The notes under the pieces are model-generated. The model worked only from the letters and a program-made list of their open reading frames with translations, was not told the DNA's origin and made no database searches. Both the position numbers and the translations under genes were made by a program. Source: VBAS01 sp963773465 (lineage in GTDB: Bacteria > Bacteroidota > Bacteroidia > Chitinophagales > Chitinophagaceae). From it: a stretch of DNA of 64,000 bases. This document shows positions 16,190 to 27,400 of this stretch, piece after piece. Where the stretch lies: NCBI GenBank assembly GCA_963773465.1, contig CAVZBF010000004.1, positions 868,001 to 932,000 of the forward strand, written 5' to 3'. Positions within the stretch are counted from its first letter, which is position 1. Each line of letters starts with the position of its first letter.

Positions 16190-18062
16190 ATGTGCGGAAT
16201 AGCCGGGATACTATCAAATAACAACTCACTTATTTCTGCAGAGCGAATAAAAAAAATGACCGATACACTCGTTCATCGCGGACCTGATGCCGAAGGACAT
16301 TGGATAAATCCTGTAATTGCTTTAGGGAGCCGCAGGCTTTCAATTATTGATCTCAGCAATGCCGGTAATCAACCCATGCATTATCGCGATCGCTATACTA
16401 TTATTCATAATGGTGAAGTGTACAATTATCTTGAGCTTAAAGAAGAGCTCCAAAAAAAAGGATATTCATTTTCTTCAAAAACAGATACCGAAGTAATAGC
16501 AGCCGCTTATGATTGCTGGAAAGAAGAATGCGTAGATCATTTCGATGGCATGTTTGCTTTTGCCATTTGGGATGAAAAAGAAAAAGAGCTTTTTGCAGCA
16601 AGAGACAGGTTTGGTGAAAAACCTTTCTTTTATTTTATAGATAAAGAGCAATTCGTTTTTGCATCAGAAATGAAGGCTCTTTGGGCAGCAGGCATCGAAA
16701 GAAAAGTAAATTTGAAATTGCTTTTTAATTATCTCACGATCGGCTATGTCGATAATCCAAATATTCCCGAAGAAACTTTTTATGAAAACATCTTCAAATT
16801 ACCGGCTGCTTCCTGGTTAAAATTCAATTTTCTTCAAAAGAGTTCTTTCGGACAATTATCGATTGAAAATTATTGGGATATTGAAATTGAAAATGAAAAC
16901 AAAAAAATTACCGATAGCGAAGCCATAGAAAAATTTGGTACGCTCTTTCAGCAATCAGTAAAGAGAAGATTACGAAGCGATGTACCTGTCGGAACAAGCT
17001 TAAGTGGTGGTTTGGATAGCTCGTCGATTATTGCAACTCTCCATCAACTCACCACTCACCTCCCGATAGCTATCGGGACACCACTCACTGCCTTCTCCTC
17101 CATCTTTCCCGGTTTTGAAAAAGATGAATCTGCATTTGCAAAACTCGTCGCCGATAAATTTCATTTACAGCATTTCACAACAACTCCCGATGTATGATCC
17201 TTACAAAATGATCTTGAAAAACTTTTTTACTACCAGGAAGAACCATTCAGTTCTGCCAGCATTTATGCCCAGTATAAAGTATATGAGTTAGCAAAGCAAC
17301 ACGGCATAAAAGTTTTATTGGACGGACAAGGTGCGGATGAAACATTAGCCGGCTATCATAAATACTATAAATGGTACTGGCAGGAGCTATTTCAGAAAAA
17401 GAAAACTATCATCAAGCAATGAATTGGAAGCAGCAAAAGGATTAGGGATCACCGAAAAGTTTGGCTGGAAGAACAGGGTGGCCGCTTTGTTCCCGGAATT
17501 TGCTACTATTTTTTTAGAACGACAATATTTATTGAATGCGTTAAGACATGAAGACCTCACAAAAGAATTTACACGGCTTCAAAGCAAAGAGGCTTATTAT
17601 ATCACTCCTGAAATTTTTACATTGAATGGGGTGTTGTATTTCAACACATGTATGCATGGCCTTGAAGAATTGCTGCGATATGCCGATAGAAATTCAATGG
17701 CGCATAGCCGCGAGGTCCGTTTACCATTTTTAAATCACGAACTGGTTGAGTTTGTTTTTTCACTTCCTGCAAATTTTAAGATACGGAAAGGCTGGACCAA
17801 ATGGCTGCTACGGGAAACAATGAAAGATAAATTGCCGGCGGAAATAGTTTGGCGAAAAGATAAAACAGGTTTTGAGCCGCCACAACAACTATGGATGCAG
17901 AGCAACGATATTCAACAATTGATCACTGACGCAAAACAAAAACTTGTTGACGAAAGAATATTAAAACCTGAAACGGTAAATAAAAAAATTGAACCAATGC
18001 CCGCACATAAAGCTGCCAATTACGATTGGCGTTATCTTACGGCAGCGCTCCTGTTTAAATAA
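16190..18062 (+). CDS. asnB: asparagine synthase (glutamine-hydrolysing), broken by a stop and a frameshift
   Basis: About 624 residues when rejoined. It starts MCGIAG with the N-terminal Cys2 nucleophile of the glutaminase domain (RRLSIIDLSNAGNQPM, FNGE-type HNGEVYN, RDRFGEKPFFY). The synthetase domain has the ATP PP-loop SLSGGLDSSS, LLDGQGADETLAGY, and the C-terminal REVRLPFLNHELVEF and WRKDKTGFEPP. It converts aspartate, glutamine and ATP to asparagine. An in-frame TGA at 17195-17197 interrupts PDV/SLQND without changing frame, and a frameshift near 17405 precedes the last third. A palindromic repeat is inserted in frame at 17061. Either a sequencing artefact or a real pseudogene; conservation throughout favours an artefact. 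Confidence 0.85.
17061..17078. repeat. TCCCGATAGCTATCGGGA palindrome inside asnB
   Basis: Perfect 18-base palindrome flanked by direct repeats CACCACTCAC (17050-17059 and 17079-17088). It adds the residues THLPIAIGTPL in frame between the PP-loop helix and the AFSSIFPGF strand. The same core occurs at 35915 and at the window's right end. Confidence 0.75.
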
Positions 18063-18125
18063 ATAGCCGCTTCATTATTGAAACGGCTACTTACTTTCAT
18101 TGGAATTCTATAGCACCGCAGTGGC

Positions 18126-18563
18126 TTATGCTTTTCTGAATTTTTTAGTTAGCTCAAGGCCGCCCCAATTATCTGCCTTAACCATATACCAGTTCTTTGC
18201 ATCTTGAAGCGTTACATGATAAGCCACTTCATCACCTTGTGTTATTTCTGTTACACCGTAGACTGACTTGTCCGAATATTTCTTTTTCAACTTGGAAATA
18301 ATATGAACGGGAAGATTCTCTTCGGAATAATAACGTGTTGTTCGAAGCAGGTTACCTTCGGTGTCATAAGTGGCCCTGGTTGTGATCTCGGATTGCTTGA
18401 AACTTGCCAGGTAAGAATTTTGCAATTCATGCCAAACAACATCTGTTGCCTTTGAAAAAGTTTCGTTAAATGCTTTCAACACTTTTTCATTTACTTCCGG
18501 AGGCGTGGTTGCTGCAGCGCCCAGTGCTGCAAACAGTACTAAAAAAATTACTAACTTTTTCAT
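18126..18563 (-). CDS. secreted PepSY-like (DUF2874-type) protein 3
   Basis: A 145-residue homologue of the pair at 12.6-13.8 kb. The signal peptide is KKLVIFLVLFAALGAAATT. The pattern 'VLKAFNETFSKATDVVWHELQNSYLASFKQSEITTRATYD' then 'LPVHIISKLKKKYSDKSVYGVTEITQGDEVAYHVTLQDAKNWYMVKAD' matches its sisters position by position. It lies convergent to asnB and has its own promoter. Function unknown. Confidence 0.8.
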   Translation of the reverse strand: MKKLVIFLVLFAALGAAATTPPEVNEKVLKAFNETFSKATDVVWHELQNSYLASFKQSEITTRATYDTEGNLLRTTRYYSEENLPVHIISKLKKKYSDKSVYGVTEITQGDEVAYHVTLQDAKNWYMVKADNWGGLELTKKFRKA

Positions 18564-18599
18564 GGTATACTTTTTTGGGGTTAAGAATTTTTGATTGAA

Positions 18600-18632
18600 C
18601 TAAAGTTATATTCATTTTAAAGCGAAGACAAG
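18600..18632 (-). promoter_or_regulatory. TTG-20-TAACTTTA promoter of PepSY-like 3
   Basis: Minus-strand TTG, 20 bases, TAACTTTA (7 of 8 to TAnnTTTG), about 40 bases before the ATG. Confidence 0.55.
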
Positions 18633-18838
18633 TGGTTATCTGTTACCGGCAAAAGAAGTTTATTATACCAACGCCTATAAATAAATCACAATACACCTGA
18701 AGCATTAAAAAGAAGACTTTAAAAATCTTTTCGATGTACTAAGGCATGATTAAAAGATATCTATCCCTTGAGTTAAGTGTTTGTTAAGTGAAACTTTGAT
18801 GCTGATGAATGGTAAATGATGGTTTGCCTGATATTTCA

Positions 18839-18846
18839 CATCTTTG
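18839..18846 (+). promoter_or_regulatory. -7 box CATCTTTG before transsulfuration gene
   Basis: 7 of 8 match to TAnnTTTG, 19 bases before ATG 18866. Because it lies downstream of an in-frame ATG at 18809, it favours the internal start. Confidence 0.4.
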
Positions 18847-18865
18847 CAGTCATCAAAATTTTAAT

Positions 18866-20005
18866 ATGAAAGAAGCAACGAAATATATTCATGCAGGCGC
18901 CGAACCCGATCCATCTACAGGAGCTATCATGACGCCGATTTTTCAAACAAGCACTTACGTACAGGAAGCGCCAGGTAAGAATAAAGGCTATGAATATGCA
19001 CGCAGCCAAAACCCCACACGATCTGCATTGGAAAGAGCATTTGCGGCGATAGAAAATGCAAAATATGGTTTGGCGTTCAGCAGTGGTGTGGCAGCCACTG
19101 ATGCCGTTATAAAATTGTTACAACCCGGCGATGAAGTGATCTGTGCAAATGATATGTATGGCGGCACTTATCGCTTATTTACAAAAGTGTTTGAAAAATT
19201 TGGTATCCGGTTTATCTATCTTGATACAACAAATGTTTCAAATATTTCAGCAGCAGTAACAGCGAATACAAAACTTGTCTGGTTAGAAACACCTACCAAT
19301 CCGCTGATGAATATTACTGATATTGCTGCTGTAGCTGCCATTACCCAACCGAAAAACATTTTGCTGGCAGTTGATAACACATTTGCATCACCGTTTTTAC
19401 AAAAACCGATTGATCTGGGAGCTGATATTGTAATGCACTCAGTAACCAAATATCTCGGCGGACATAGCGATGTTATACAAGGCTCATTGATGATGAATAG
19501 TGCTGACCTTAGAGAAAAATTATATTTTATTCAGAAAAGTTGTGGTGCCGTGCCCGGCCCCATGGATTGTTTTCTTGTGTTGCGTGGAATAAAAACATTG
19601 CATGTAAGAATGAAAGCGCATTGTGAGAATGGGGCGAAAATTGCTCATTGGCTCAGGAATCATTCAAAAATCGGAAAAGTATATTGGCCCGGCTTTGAAG
19701 ATCATCCGGGATATGCTATTGCAAAAAAACAAATGCGTGATTTTGGCGGCATGTTAAGCTTTGTATTAAAAAATGACAGTACGGAAGAAGCAATGAGAGT
19801 ACTTTCTTCCACAAAACTTTTCTCATTGGCAGAAAGTCTTGGTGGTGTGGAATCTCTTATCAATCATCCGGCGTCGATGACGCATGCTTCAATACCAAAA
19901 GAAGAAAGGATCAAAAACGGGTTAAGCGATTCATTGATACGTTTAAGCGTTGGAATTGAAGATGCAGATGATCTGATTGAAGATCTTAATACTGCGATCG
20001 GTTGA
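18866..20005 (+). CDS. cystathionine gamma-synthase/lyase family PLP enzyme
   Basis: A 379-residue Cys/Met metabolism PLP enzyme. Visible features are IHAGAEPDPSTGA (N-terminus), QTSTYVQEAPG, YEYARSQNPTR, the cofactor-binding FSSGVAATDAV (about 71-81), DNTFASP (PLP pyridine Asp), and the Schiff-base lysine in SVTKYLGGHSD (Lys195). The end, SLGGVESLINHPASMTHASI…LIRLSVGIED, is typical. It makes cystathionine from O-acyl-homoserine and cysteine, or cleaves it; the two activities cannot be separated by eye. The start is ATG 18866, which begins MKEATKYIHAG as in relatives. Confidence 0.9.
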   Translation: MKEATKYIHAGAEPDPSTGAIMTPIFQTSTYVQEAPGKNKGYEYARSQNPTRSALERAFAAIENAKYGLAFSSGVAATDAVIKLLQPGDEVICANDMYGGTYRLFTKVFEKFGIRFIYLDTTNVSNISAAVTANTKLVWLETPTNPLMNITDIAAVAAITQPKNILLAVDNTFASPFLQKPIDLGADIVMHSVTKYLGGHSDVIQGSLMMNSADLREKLYFIQKSCGAVPGPMDCFLVLRGIKTLHVRMKAHCENGAKIAHWLRNHSKIGKVYWPGFEDHPGYAIAKKQMRDFGGMLSFVLKNDSTEEAMRVLSSTKLFSLAESLGGVESLINHPASMTHASIPKEERIKNGLSDSLIRLSVGIEDADDLIEDLNTAIG

Positions 20006-20055
20006 TTTATTTTTGGTATGGGGATTGCAATTGGGAGGTATAAACTTTTAAAACT

Positions 20056-20211
20056 ATGGGTTCCCTTTTATATGTAGTCGCCGTAATCCTTATCGTTGGT
20101 TGGATCCTGGGCTTTTTCGTTTTTAACGCAGGCTCAATTATTCATTTATTATTGGTAATTGCGGTTATTGCGATTCTACTGCGTCTTATACGCGGCCGAG
20201 ATCCTGTCTGA
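20056..20211 (+). CDS. small lmo0937-type membrane protein (DUF5670)
   Basis: A 51-residue protein with two hydrophobic helices: LLYVVAVILIVGWILGFFVF and IIHLLLVIAVIAILLRLIRG, ending RDP. Size, helix pattern and the ILLRLIRG end match the lmo0937/DUF5670 family of tiny stress-linked membrane proteins found widely in bacteria. It sits alone between the transsulfuration gene and the TIGR02757 gene. Confidence 0.75.
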   Translation: MGSLLYVVAVILIVGWILGFFVFNAGSIIHLLLVIAVIAILLRLIRGRDPV

Positions 20212-20270
20212 AAATAACGCACTGGCATCATAACAGATTATAACTGTCATGTCATTAATGGCTGACTGAT

Positions 20271-20278
20271 TAATTTTG
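20271..20278 (+). promoter_or_regulatory. -7 box TAATTTTG touching the TIGR02757 start
   Basis: Exact TAnnTTTG match ending one base before ATG 20280. Transcription from it would begin near the second ATG (20283), so a leaderless start at 20283 is likely. Confidence 0.45.
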
Positions 20279-20279
20279 T

Positions 20280-21041
20280 ATGATGCCGGTGCACCTAAAA
20301 GAATTCCTGGATAATAAAGTCAATGAATACAATCGTCCGGAATTCATTAAAGACGATCCTGTATCGATCCCTCATTTCTTTACAAAAAAACAAGACATAG
20401 AAATCGCAGGTTTCTTTGCTGCTGTATTTGCATGGGGAAACAGGACAACGATCATCAGCAAAGGCAAAGAACTATTGCAACGAATGAATAATTCGCCGTA
20501 TGCATTTATAACAGGTCATACTGCAAAGGATTTAAAAAGCCTGAAAGGATTTACGCACCGCACTTTTAATGAAGATGATCTTTATTATTTTATAGAATCC
20601 CTGCATCATCATTATTCAAAATATGATTCACTGGAATCCGCTTTCTTTCCGGGCAGGAATTATTCAGTCGCGCAGGGCCTGGTACATTTTAAAAACTATT
20701 TTTTCTCCGCTGAGCATTTAAAAAGAACGGAAAAACATATTTCTTCACCATTGCAAAAATCCACTTGCAAAAGATTAAATATGTTTTTACGATGGATGGT
20801 AAGAAAAGATAGCAATGGGGTCGACTTCGGTTTGTGGAAAAATATTTCTCCTTCTCAATTGATTTGCCCGATCGATGTGCATGTAGCAAGAGTTGCAAAA
20901 AAACTGGGGTTGTTAAAAAGAAAGCAGGTTGATTGGCTTGCGGCAACAGAACTTACCGGAGCATTATGCCAATTGGATAAAGATGATCCTGTTAAATATG
21001 ATTTTGCTTTATTTAATCTTGGGGTGATCGAGAAATTTTAG
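20280..21041 (+). CDS. TIGR02757 family protein (DUF2400)
   Basis: A 253-residue protein (252 if it starts at the second ATG). Recognised from 'LKEFLDNKVNEYNRPEFIKDDPVSIPH.F..KQDIEIAGFFAAVFAWGNR.TIISKGK.LL', a C-terminal 'CPIDVHVARVAKKLGLLKRKQVDW', and 'ALCQLDKDDPVKYDFALFNLGV'. The second part resembles helix-hairpin-helix DNA glycosylase folds (PIDVHV…G), but the biochemical role is unknown. Its stop overlaps the stop of the convergent outer-membrane gene by three bases, so no terminator lies between. Confidence 0.85.
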   Translation: MMPVHLKEFLDNKVNEYNRPEFIKDDPVSIPHFFTKKQDIEIAGFFAAVFAWGNRTTIISKGKELLQRMNNSPYAFITGHTAKDLKSLKGFTHRTFNEDDLYYFIESLHHHYSKYDSLESAFFPGRNYSVAQGLVHFKNYFFSAEHLKRTEKHISSPLQKSTCKRLNMFLRWMVRKDSNGVDFGLWKNISPSQLICPIDVHVARVAKKLGLLKRKQVDWLAATELTGALCQLDKDDPVKYDFALFNLGVIEKF

Positions 21042-23852
21042 AAATTGAATAATCTTTCCCTTCCGCCTATTCTTCTCTTTACTCCTGCCGGTCTTACATT
21101 ATAGCTGAATGTTGCCATGAAGTATCGGCCCAGAATATTATTTTCCGTTGTAGTAATTGTATTTCGGTTAGCATTTACCCAAATACTTTGATTGCGGTCG
21201 AGAATATCATTTACTGCAAGCTTTAATACACCGGCTTCATTTTTCAGCATCGTTATATTCAATGCCCCGTTCCATCGGATCGTTTCCCTTGGATAGCCTG
21301 CCGGAATGCTTCCGTTATATGCATAGGAGATCTGTGTTTCCCAAATAAGATGCTTTGGCCAGCGCAACACAAATTCATTTCCCCAATCATAATTGCTCAC
21401 TTTAAGTTCTTTGAAATAAGTGCTTGTGTACCTTGTAAAATTCTTTCCAAAACTGTAGTTCATGTTCCACTCAAATTTATCATTCAGGTTCATGCCAATG
21501 CCAAACCAATGATTATAATTGAAAGTAGTTTGCCATGCTTCTATGCCATTAAATAAAAGACGGCTTTTATTCACTCCCATCCAGTTACCTGTATTCCACA
21601 TAAAGATCCTGTTCTGCTTATTCTTGTATTGCTTATTGATATTCCAGTTCATGCTGTAATTCCTGCTTCCGCTTGCATTAACGGGCATACTTGTTTGTGC
21701 GCCTCTTTGATCAACAGTAATACTTTGTACAATATCATTTTTGGTAAACCCGCCGCTTATATAACCACCCACATTAATAAATCGTTTGGCATCATTAAAA
21801 TAATAATTCATTGAAATATTGTCTCGCTTTGAAGACAGGAGATCCGGATTTCCTTTAACAATAAAATACGGATTGCTCAGATCGATAACCGGGTTAAGTG
21901 AATTAAACCCCGGCAGAATAATGTCCCTGTTATAATTTATGTTTAATTGCTTGTATACGACGGAAAGGACAGGCAACGCATCAAATTGTTTTTGCTTTAT
22001 AAAAGTATTTGCTGAGATCAACTTGTTATTTACATTTTGATTCAACAATCTTACCGACGGCGTAATTGTCAGATCTTTCCATTTATACTCAAGGCCAACG
22101 CCGAGAAAGGCACGGTGGCTGATCCTTCTGAAATCACTGCTCAAAAGCGTATTCAACACATCAAACTTATCATTTCCATTAACGCTGTTATAAGTGCTTA
22201 CTCCATTATTCACCTTACTGAATTCATAACGGCCGGCAAGCCTCATGGTAAAATGTTTATTGAGCGGCTCGCTGTAATTGAACATATTCATGATGTCGGT
22301 TCTCGGTATTCTTTCTTTTCTTAGTTGCGCATACAGGCTATCATACGCAACAGGATAATAATAGCTGATATCTGACTCCGACATGTAATCATTATACCGG
22401 TTATTGATATCAACGTTATGATTGATATTGAAGCGCCGCCCTTTTTTCTTTTTGGATAAACGGGTAATTGCCACACCGTGACGATAAATATATGTTTTAG
22501 CATCATTGTATTGGTTCACATCTCCAATACTTAACGGACCGGTCTTATTATTGCTGCCAACAATATCGCTAAAGCGGTCTTCATCCTGTAAGCCGATAAG
22601 ATAACTTGCATTGATAAGAATATTTGTAACCGAATCAGGTTTTAATCTTGCCCCTGCGCCGAAATTATGTGTATGCGTGATAAAATCACCGGTAAGTCTT
22701 GTCTTCGTACTGATAATCGTATCTCCATTGTATTGACCAAGGTGTGTATTCGTAAGCCGGTCACTGTTTACATTTCCATGAAAATATTGCAGGTACAATG
22801 ATTGCTTTTTATTCGGTGCATGATTAATATTAAACCCGACTCCTTTGCTTGTCGATATGCCTCCAAAATTTTGTGAGCCGCCAAAGTTTATCCCGTTAAT
22901 TGAAATACCACTGCCCCCGGGATTATTCCAGACACTTGTACTATTGCTTGCACTGTTGCTTCTTATCCTGTCAAAACCTCCTGCTGACATTAACTCTGAA
23001 TAACTAAACCCAGTTCGGTTAAGATTATTCATATAACGCAAGCACACTTACCTGTAATGTATCGCGGTAAACATTTGCGATGCCGCCGGCTTCATATAAT
23101 TCACCGGTGCCGCCACCGGCATACAGTTTACCAAACCATCCTTTCTTCACTCCTTTTTTCAATGTAATATTGATAACCTTTCCAACATTATTAAGATTAT
23201 CATCGCCATTACGCATCAGTTCTTCTTTATCATCAGTTACCTGTACTTTGTCAATTACATTGGCAGGTAAATTTCTTGTTGCCATCTTTGGATCGTCGCC
23301 AAAAAAAGTTTTTCCATCAACCAGTATCCTGTTTACAGGTTTTCCGTTAACAACAATATTTCCTTCTTTATCCACCATCACCCCCGGCAATTTTTTCAAC
23401 AGATCTTCTACCAATGCATTGGGCAAGGTTTTAAATGCAGAAGCGTTAAACTCGATAGTATCCTTTTTCATAATTACCGGCGGCCGTTCTGCGTACACTA
23501 ATATTTCATCCAGTGTTTTTGCATCGGTAGGCAGCGGGACCATTCCAATATCTAACGTGGCTTGAGAAGCCGTGATAACAAATTCTTTTCTGAAAATGCT
23601 ATAACCTGAGTAAGAGATCACAACCCTGCAGTTCACATCAAATGGAATACCGGGAACTCTAAAATCTCCATCAGGAGTACTAAGGCGGTAAGTAATGATT
23701 GCGGTATCGGCTGCTTTAAAAACAGTGACGGTAGCAAAACCAAGTGGCTTGGCTGTCGCTGAATCGGTGATCTTTCCTTTTAATATTCCCTGTGACCATG
23801 ATGCGATGCAGAAAAAGAGAATGGCTGCTGCAAACAGGATGGTTTTCTTCAT
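21038..23852 (-). CDS. TonB-dependent-receptor-like outer-membrane beta-barrel protein (one frameshift)
   Basis: Two frames join near 23035 into about 937 residues. It has a signal peptide (KKTILFAAAILFFCIASWSQG), then a carboxypeptidase-regulatory-like beta-sandwich (LKGKITDSATAKPLGFATVTV, about 25-105). A plug domain follows (EDLLKKLPGVMVDKEGNIVVNGKPVNRILVDGK, about 145-250). The long C-terminal barrel is of the OMP_b-brl_3 kind (alternating aromatic strands, ending in F). Such proteins take up or modify substrates at the outer membrane; no SusD partner is adjacent, so substrate is unknown. There is no obvious TonB box. The 575-base region upstream holds its promoter and a repeat. Confidence 0.85.
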
Positions 23853-24427
23853 GTTGTTGGTTTATGGCTATACTCAACGAATTTATACGACCTGATTCGT
23901 ATAGACGAAAAGCCGCAGTTATTTTAATAGATTTTTTGACCAGTGGTTAATAGCACGGATGAAATATAAGCAGCAGAGTAAATAGTAAGCTTGAATTTTT
24001 TTTGTTTACCAGCTGTAGTAACTCCGGTTAAACTTTACTTGCGACGCTCCGTTCATCATCAGTAATTCTATTTAGCTTTCACGATTTCCGCCGAAAGCTG
24101 AAATCTGATGTACAGTGATTCATTGGGAATAGAATCCATATACCTCTTTCGTGGTATTTTGATTTCAACACTTGCTAAATATCAGTTTCAGAAATAAAAT
24201 GAGGTAAATGACTTCGCTTATGCGTGATTTAACGGTAAATAATTGGTTAAAATACTCGTTGTCAAAACACCCTCCAACTATAATTTCATCTCGTTCAATC
24301 TAAATACCGGTTAAGCACAAATCCTCAATACGGATTCTACCGTTCTTGCAGGCATTTTAGGGGCTGTGCTAAACAATGTATAAACCATTTTATTACGAAA
24401 TTTTCTCAATCGTTAAACCTTAATTAT
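23853..24427. other. divergent intergenic region, 575 bases, non-coding
   Basis: No convincing reading frame. It separates two divergent secreted-protein genes and contains an AGCTTTC/GAAAGCT hairpin (about 24074-24100), one copy of the 73-bp repeat (24117-24189) and the TTTATTACGAAATTTTCTC segment (24388-24411), both of which recur after the next gene. Confidence 0.7.
24117..24189 (+). repeat. 73-bp direct repeat, left copy
   Basis: Contains GGGAATAGAATCCATATACC, CTTTCGTGGTATTTT and TTGCTAAATATCA, which recur in the same order and spacing at 27747-27819, on the far side of the 1082-codon gene. About 80% identical. Confidence 0.8.
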
Positions 24428-27400
24428 ATGAAAAAGTCTTTCATTCATCACCACATCATAACAGGAATCTTCTTTTTGTTTTTTTCACTGGCAGCATCTT
24501 CCCAATTTAACGTAGCTACATTTAAGCCATGGCAGGGGTATAGTATACCTAATGGTATATGGGTCACAGGTGATTTCAATGCAGATGGAAAAATGGATGT
24601 TTTTCATGGCGTTCAGAATTCAGATTATGCGCATGTATGGACTTCATCTGGAAATGGCAATTACTCGGTTAGCACCTTTCGGCCATGGCCGGGTTACTCT
24701 ATACCTAACGGCCAATGGATCGCCGGTGATTTCAATGGAGATAAACGTACAGACGTATTGCATGTCGTAAACAATGCTGATTACGTTCATATATGGATGT
24801 CGAAAGGTGATGGCACATTTAGCCTCACAACATTCAGTCCATGGACAGGATATGCTATTCCAAATGGGGTTTGGAAAGTCGGCGATTTTAATAATGACGG
24901 CAGAACCGATATATTCCATGCAGTACAAGGTGGCGGCTATGCACATACATGGTTCTCGAACGGAAATGGCACTTTTAATGTAACTACTTTCAAACCATGG
25001 AATGGATATAGTATTCCCAATGGTTTGTGGGAAGTCGGCGATTTTAATGATGATGGGCGAGATGATATTTTTCATGCCGTACAGGGTGGCGATTATGCAC
25101 ATACATGGTTTTCTAATGGTAACGGCTCTTACAATGTGACTACTTTCAAACCATGGAATGGATACGCAATACCCAATGGCATTTGGCGTGTTGGCGATTT
25201 TAACGGCGATGGCAGATCTGATATTTTTCATGCAGTACAAGGTGGAGGCTATGCACACACATGGTTTTCCAATGGAAATGGAGTTTTTAATGTAACGACT
25301 TTCAAACCATGGAATGGATATGGAATTCCAAATGGTTTGTGGCTCACAGGTGATTTTGATGGAGATGGGCGAACTGATATTACTCATGCAGTTCAAAATA
25401 CAAGTTACGTCCATGTATGGCGATCAAATGGCAATGGTAATTTTAATGTAATAACCTGGTCGCCTTGGCCCGGATATGCAATTCCAAATGGTATTTGGTT
25501 GACGGGAGATTTTAATAATGATAAACGAACTGATATTTTTCATGGCGTGTTGAATTCAGATTATTGCCATACCTGGTTTTCACAATTTCCTCAAACTGGT
25601 GTCGTGTCCATTGATGGCCTTGAAATTTTGCAAACAGTGCAATCAATAAATCAAACGGTACCATTAGTGGCGGGCAAAGCAACGGTAGCAAGAGCCTATC
25701 TAAGTTTTAATAGCACGTCTCCTGTTACAGTGAAAGGCTCGTTAGTCGTAACCAGGATTGTTGACGGAAGTATGGTAACAGTGAATTCAATCAATTCACT
25801 AATCATAAACCCTGCAGAGAATTTCAAACTGCAAATAAAAAGAGTCACGACAAACAAAGCATTGAATTTTGTCATACCGCCTGCATTCAATTCTGCAGGT
25901 GCTTATAGATATCGCCTCACCGTTATCACCAACGTCGGCTCAGGAACATCGGTCCCTTGCAGTAATTGCTTAACGCATATTGTACGTGATGATCAGGAAA
26001 CAGTGGGAAATTTCAGGATCAGGGCAATTGGATTACAATATACAACAGGCACTCCCTCTCAAACATTTGCGCCAGTTGCAAGAGATTTTAATTTATTGGA
26101 ATCATGGTTACAAAGAAACTATCCGGCCAACGCCGTAAATTATTCTCAGGCAACCGTTCCTGCAACTGCTGCATGGCCCTTTAACTGTGGAGATGCAAAT
26201 GCTCAAATTGCAGCTATGCGTAACCTTGATATAGCCGGTGGCACTGATAGAAGAACACATTATTATGCATTGGTTTCAGACGGAGCTGGTTTTATGAGAG
26301 GATGTGCAACTATCGCAGGGAGTCCAGACCCATCCGCAGTAGGTTCCGGTCCAACAGGACCCGACACCTGGGGTTGGGATCTCGATGGATCTTATGGTGA
26401 TTGGTATGGCGGCCATGAAATAGGACACACTCTTGGCAGGTTACATATTGGTTCTGGTTGCGGAGAAACTAGTGATGATCCATCATACCCCTTTACTGCG
26501 GGTCAGCTATCTAATATAGATAGTATGTTCATTGGATTTGATGTAGGTGATTCTCGTTATTCAATTCCTATGGCAGCATTACCCGGTACCCAATGGCATG
26601 ATGTTATGAGTTATTGCGCCAGGCAATGGGTTAGCAGCTACACGTATGGAAGAATGCTCACCCGTATAAATGCTGAAAATAGCTTATCCCCCGGTGCGTC
26701 ACCCTTTGCCGGCGTATCACCCGGTTCATCGAATTTCGTATTTACAAAAGACACTACACCGGATTTTGAAAGCATCGTTGCGGCATACCGTGGGCCTGCT
26801 CCAATCATAGAAGGATTAAAAGAAAAACCCCCGGTTTATATTGCTTTGAAAGAGCCTGTCACAAAAATTCAGGCCGCCGGCCACATGCCATCATTTACAT
26901 CGCTAAAAGCAGCGAAAAAATTTACAGAACCAGCAAGTTTTACCTGCAATCAACCAGCTATTCTATTCGGCGTCTATGAGCCAAGGAAATTACCATTAAA
27001 GGAAAACCCATTCTTGAAATCAAATGATATTGTTTATAACGCACCATTAACAGACAGCAATTTCATTAATTTGATCGCTACGATTAATATCACACAACTA
27101 ACAGGTAAAATTTCTTATACCAATAAGGTCAGTAAAGCTGTCGTGTATAATCCCGACAGGCAGCCATCAGCGCTTCTTCGTCTGTTTGATGAACGCAATA
27201 ATTTACTAAGGGAAATTAAGGTGGCAATTCGTGTGAATACAGATATAGAAGCCGGGGAAGATACCACCGGTATCATTGATGCAATGATACCGGCAAATCC
27301 GGCAATAAAAAAAATTCAGTTGGTTTTCAGAGATAAGATTTTAGATACAAAGTCTTTTATCACAAATGATAATCTCGTAAAGTTATCCGACAGTGCAAGG

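Noticed and set aside
17195..17197. TGA reassigned to an amino acid
   Set aside because: TGA ends many intact genes in the window (for example CorC/HlyC and rpiB); one internal TGA does not support recoding, and no selenocysteine context is seen.
23080..23565. 161-codon plus-strand frame
   Set aside because: Opposite to the conserved plug domain of the outer-membrane receptor; no recognisable protein.
24644..25414. 256-codon open frame on the minus strand inside the repeat metalloprotease
   Set aside because: It mirrors the 156-bp tandem repeats; the regular composition of the sense frame keeps the opposite frame open. No start context or family.
24506..25597. Regular repeats as a CRISPR array
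   Set aside because: Units are 156 bp, in frame and contiguous, without spacers; they encode propeller repeats.
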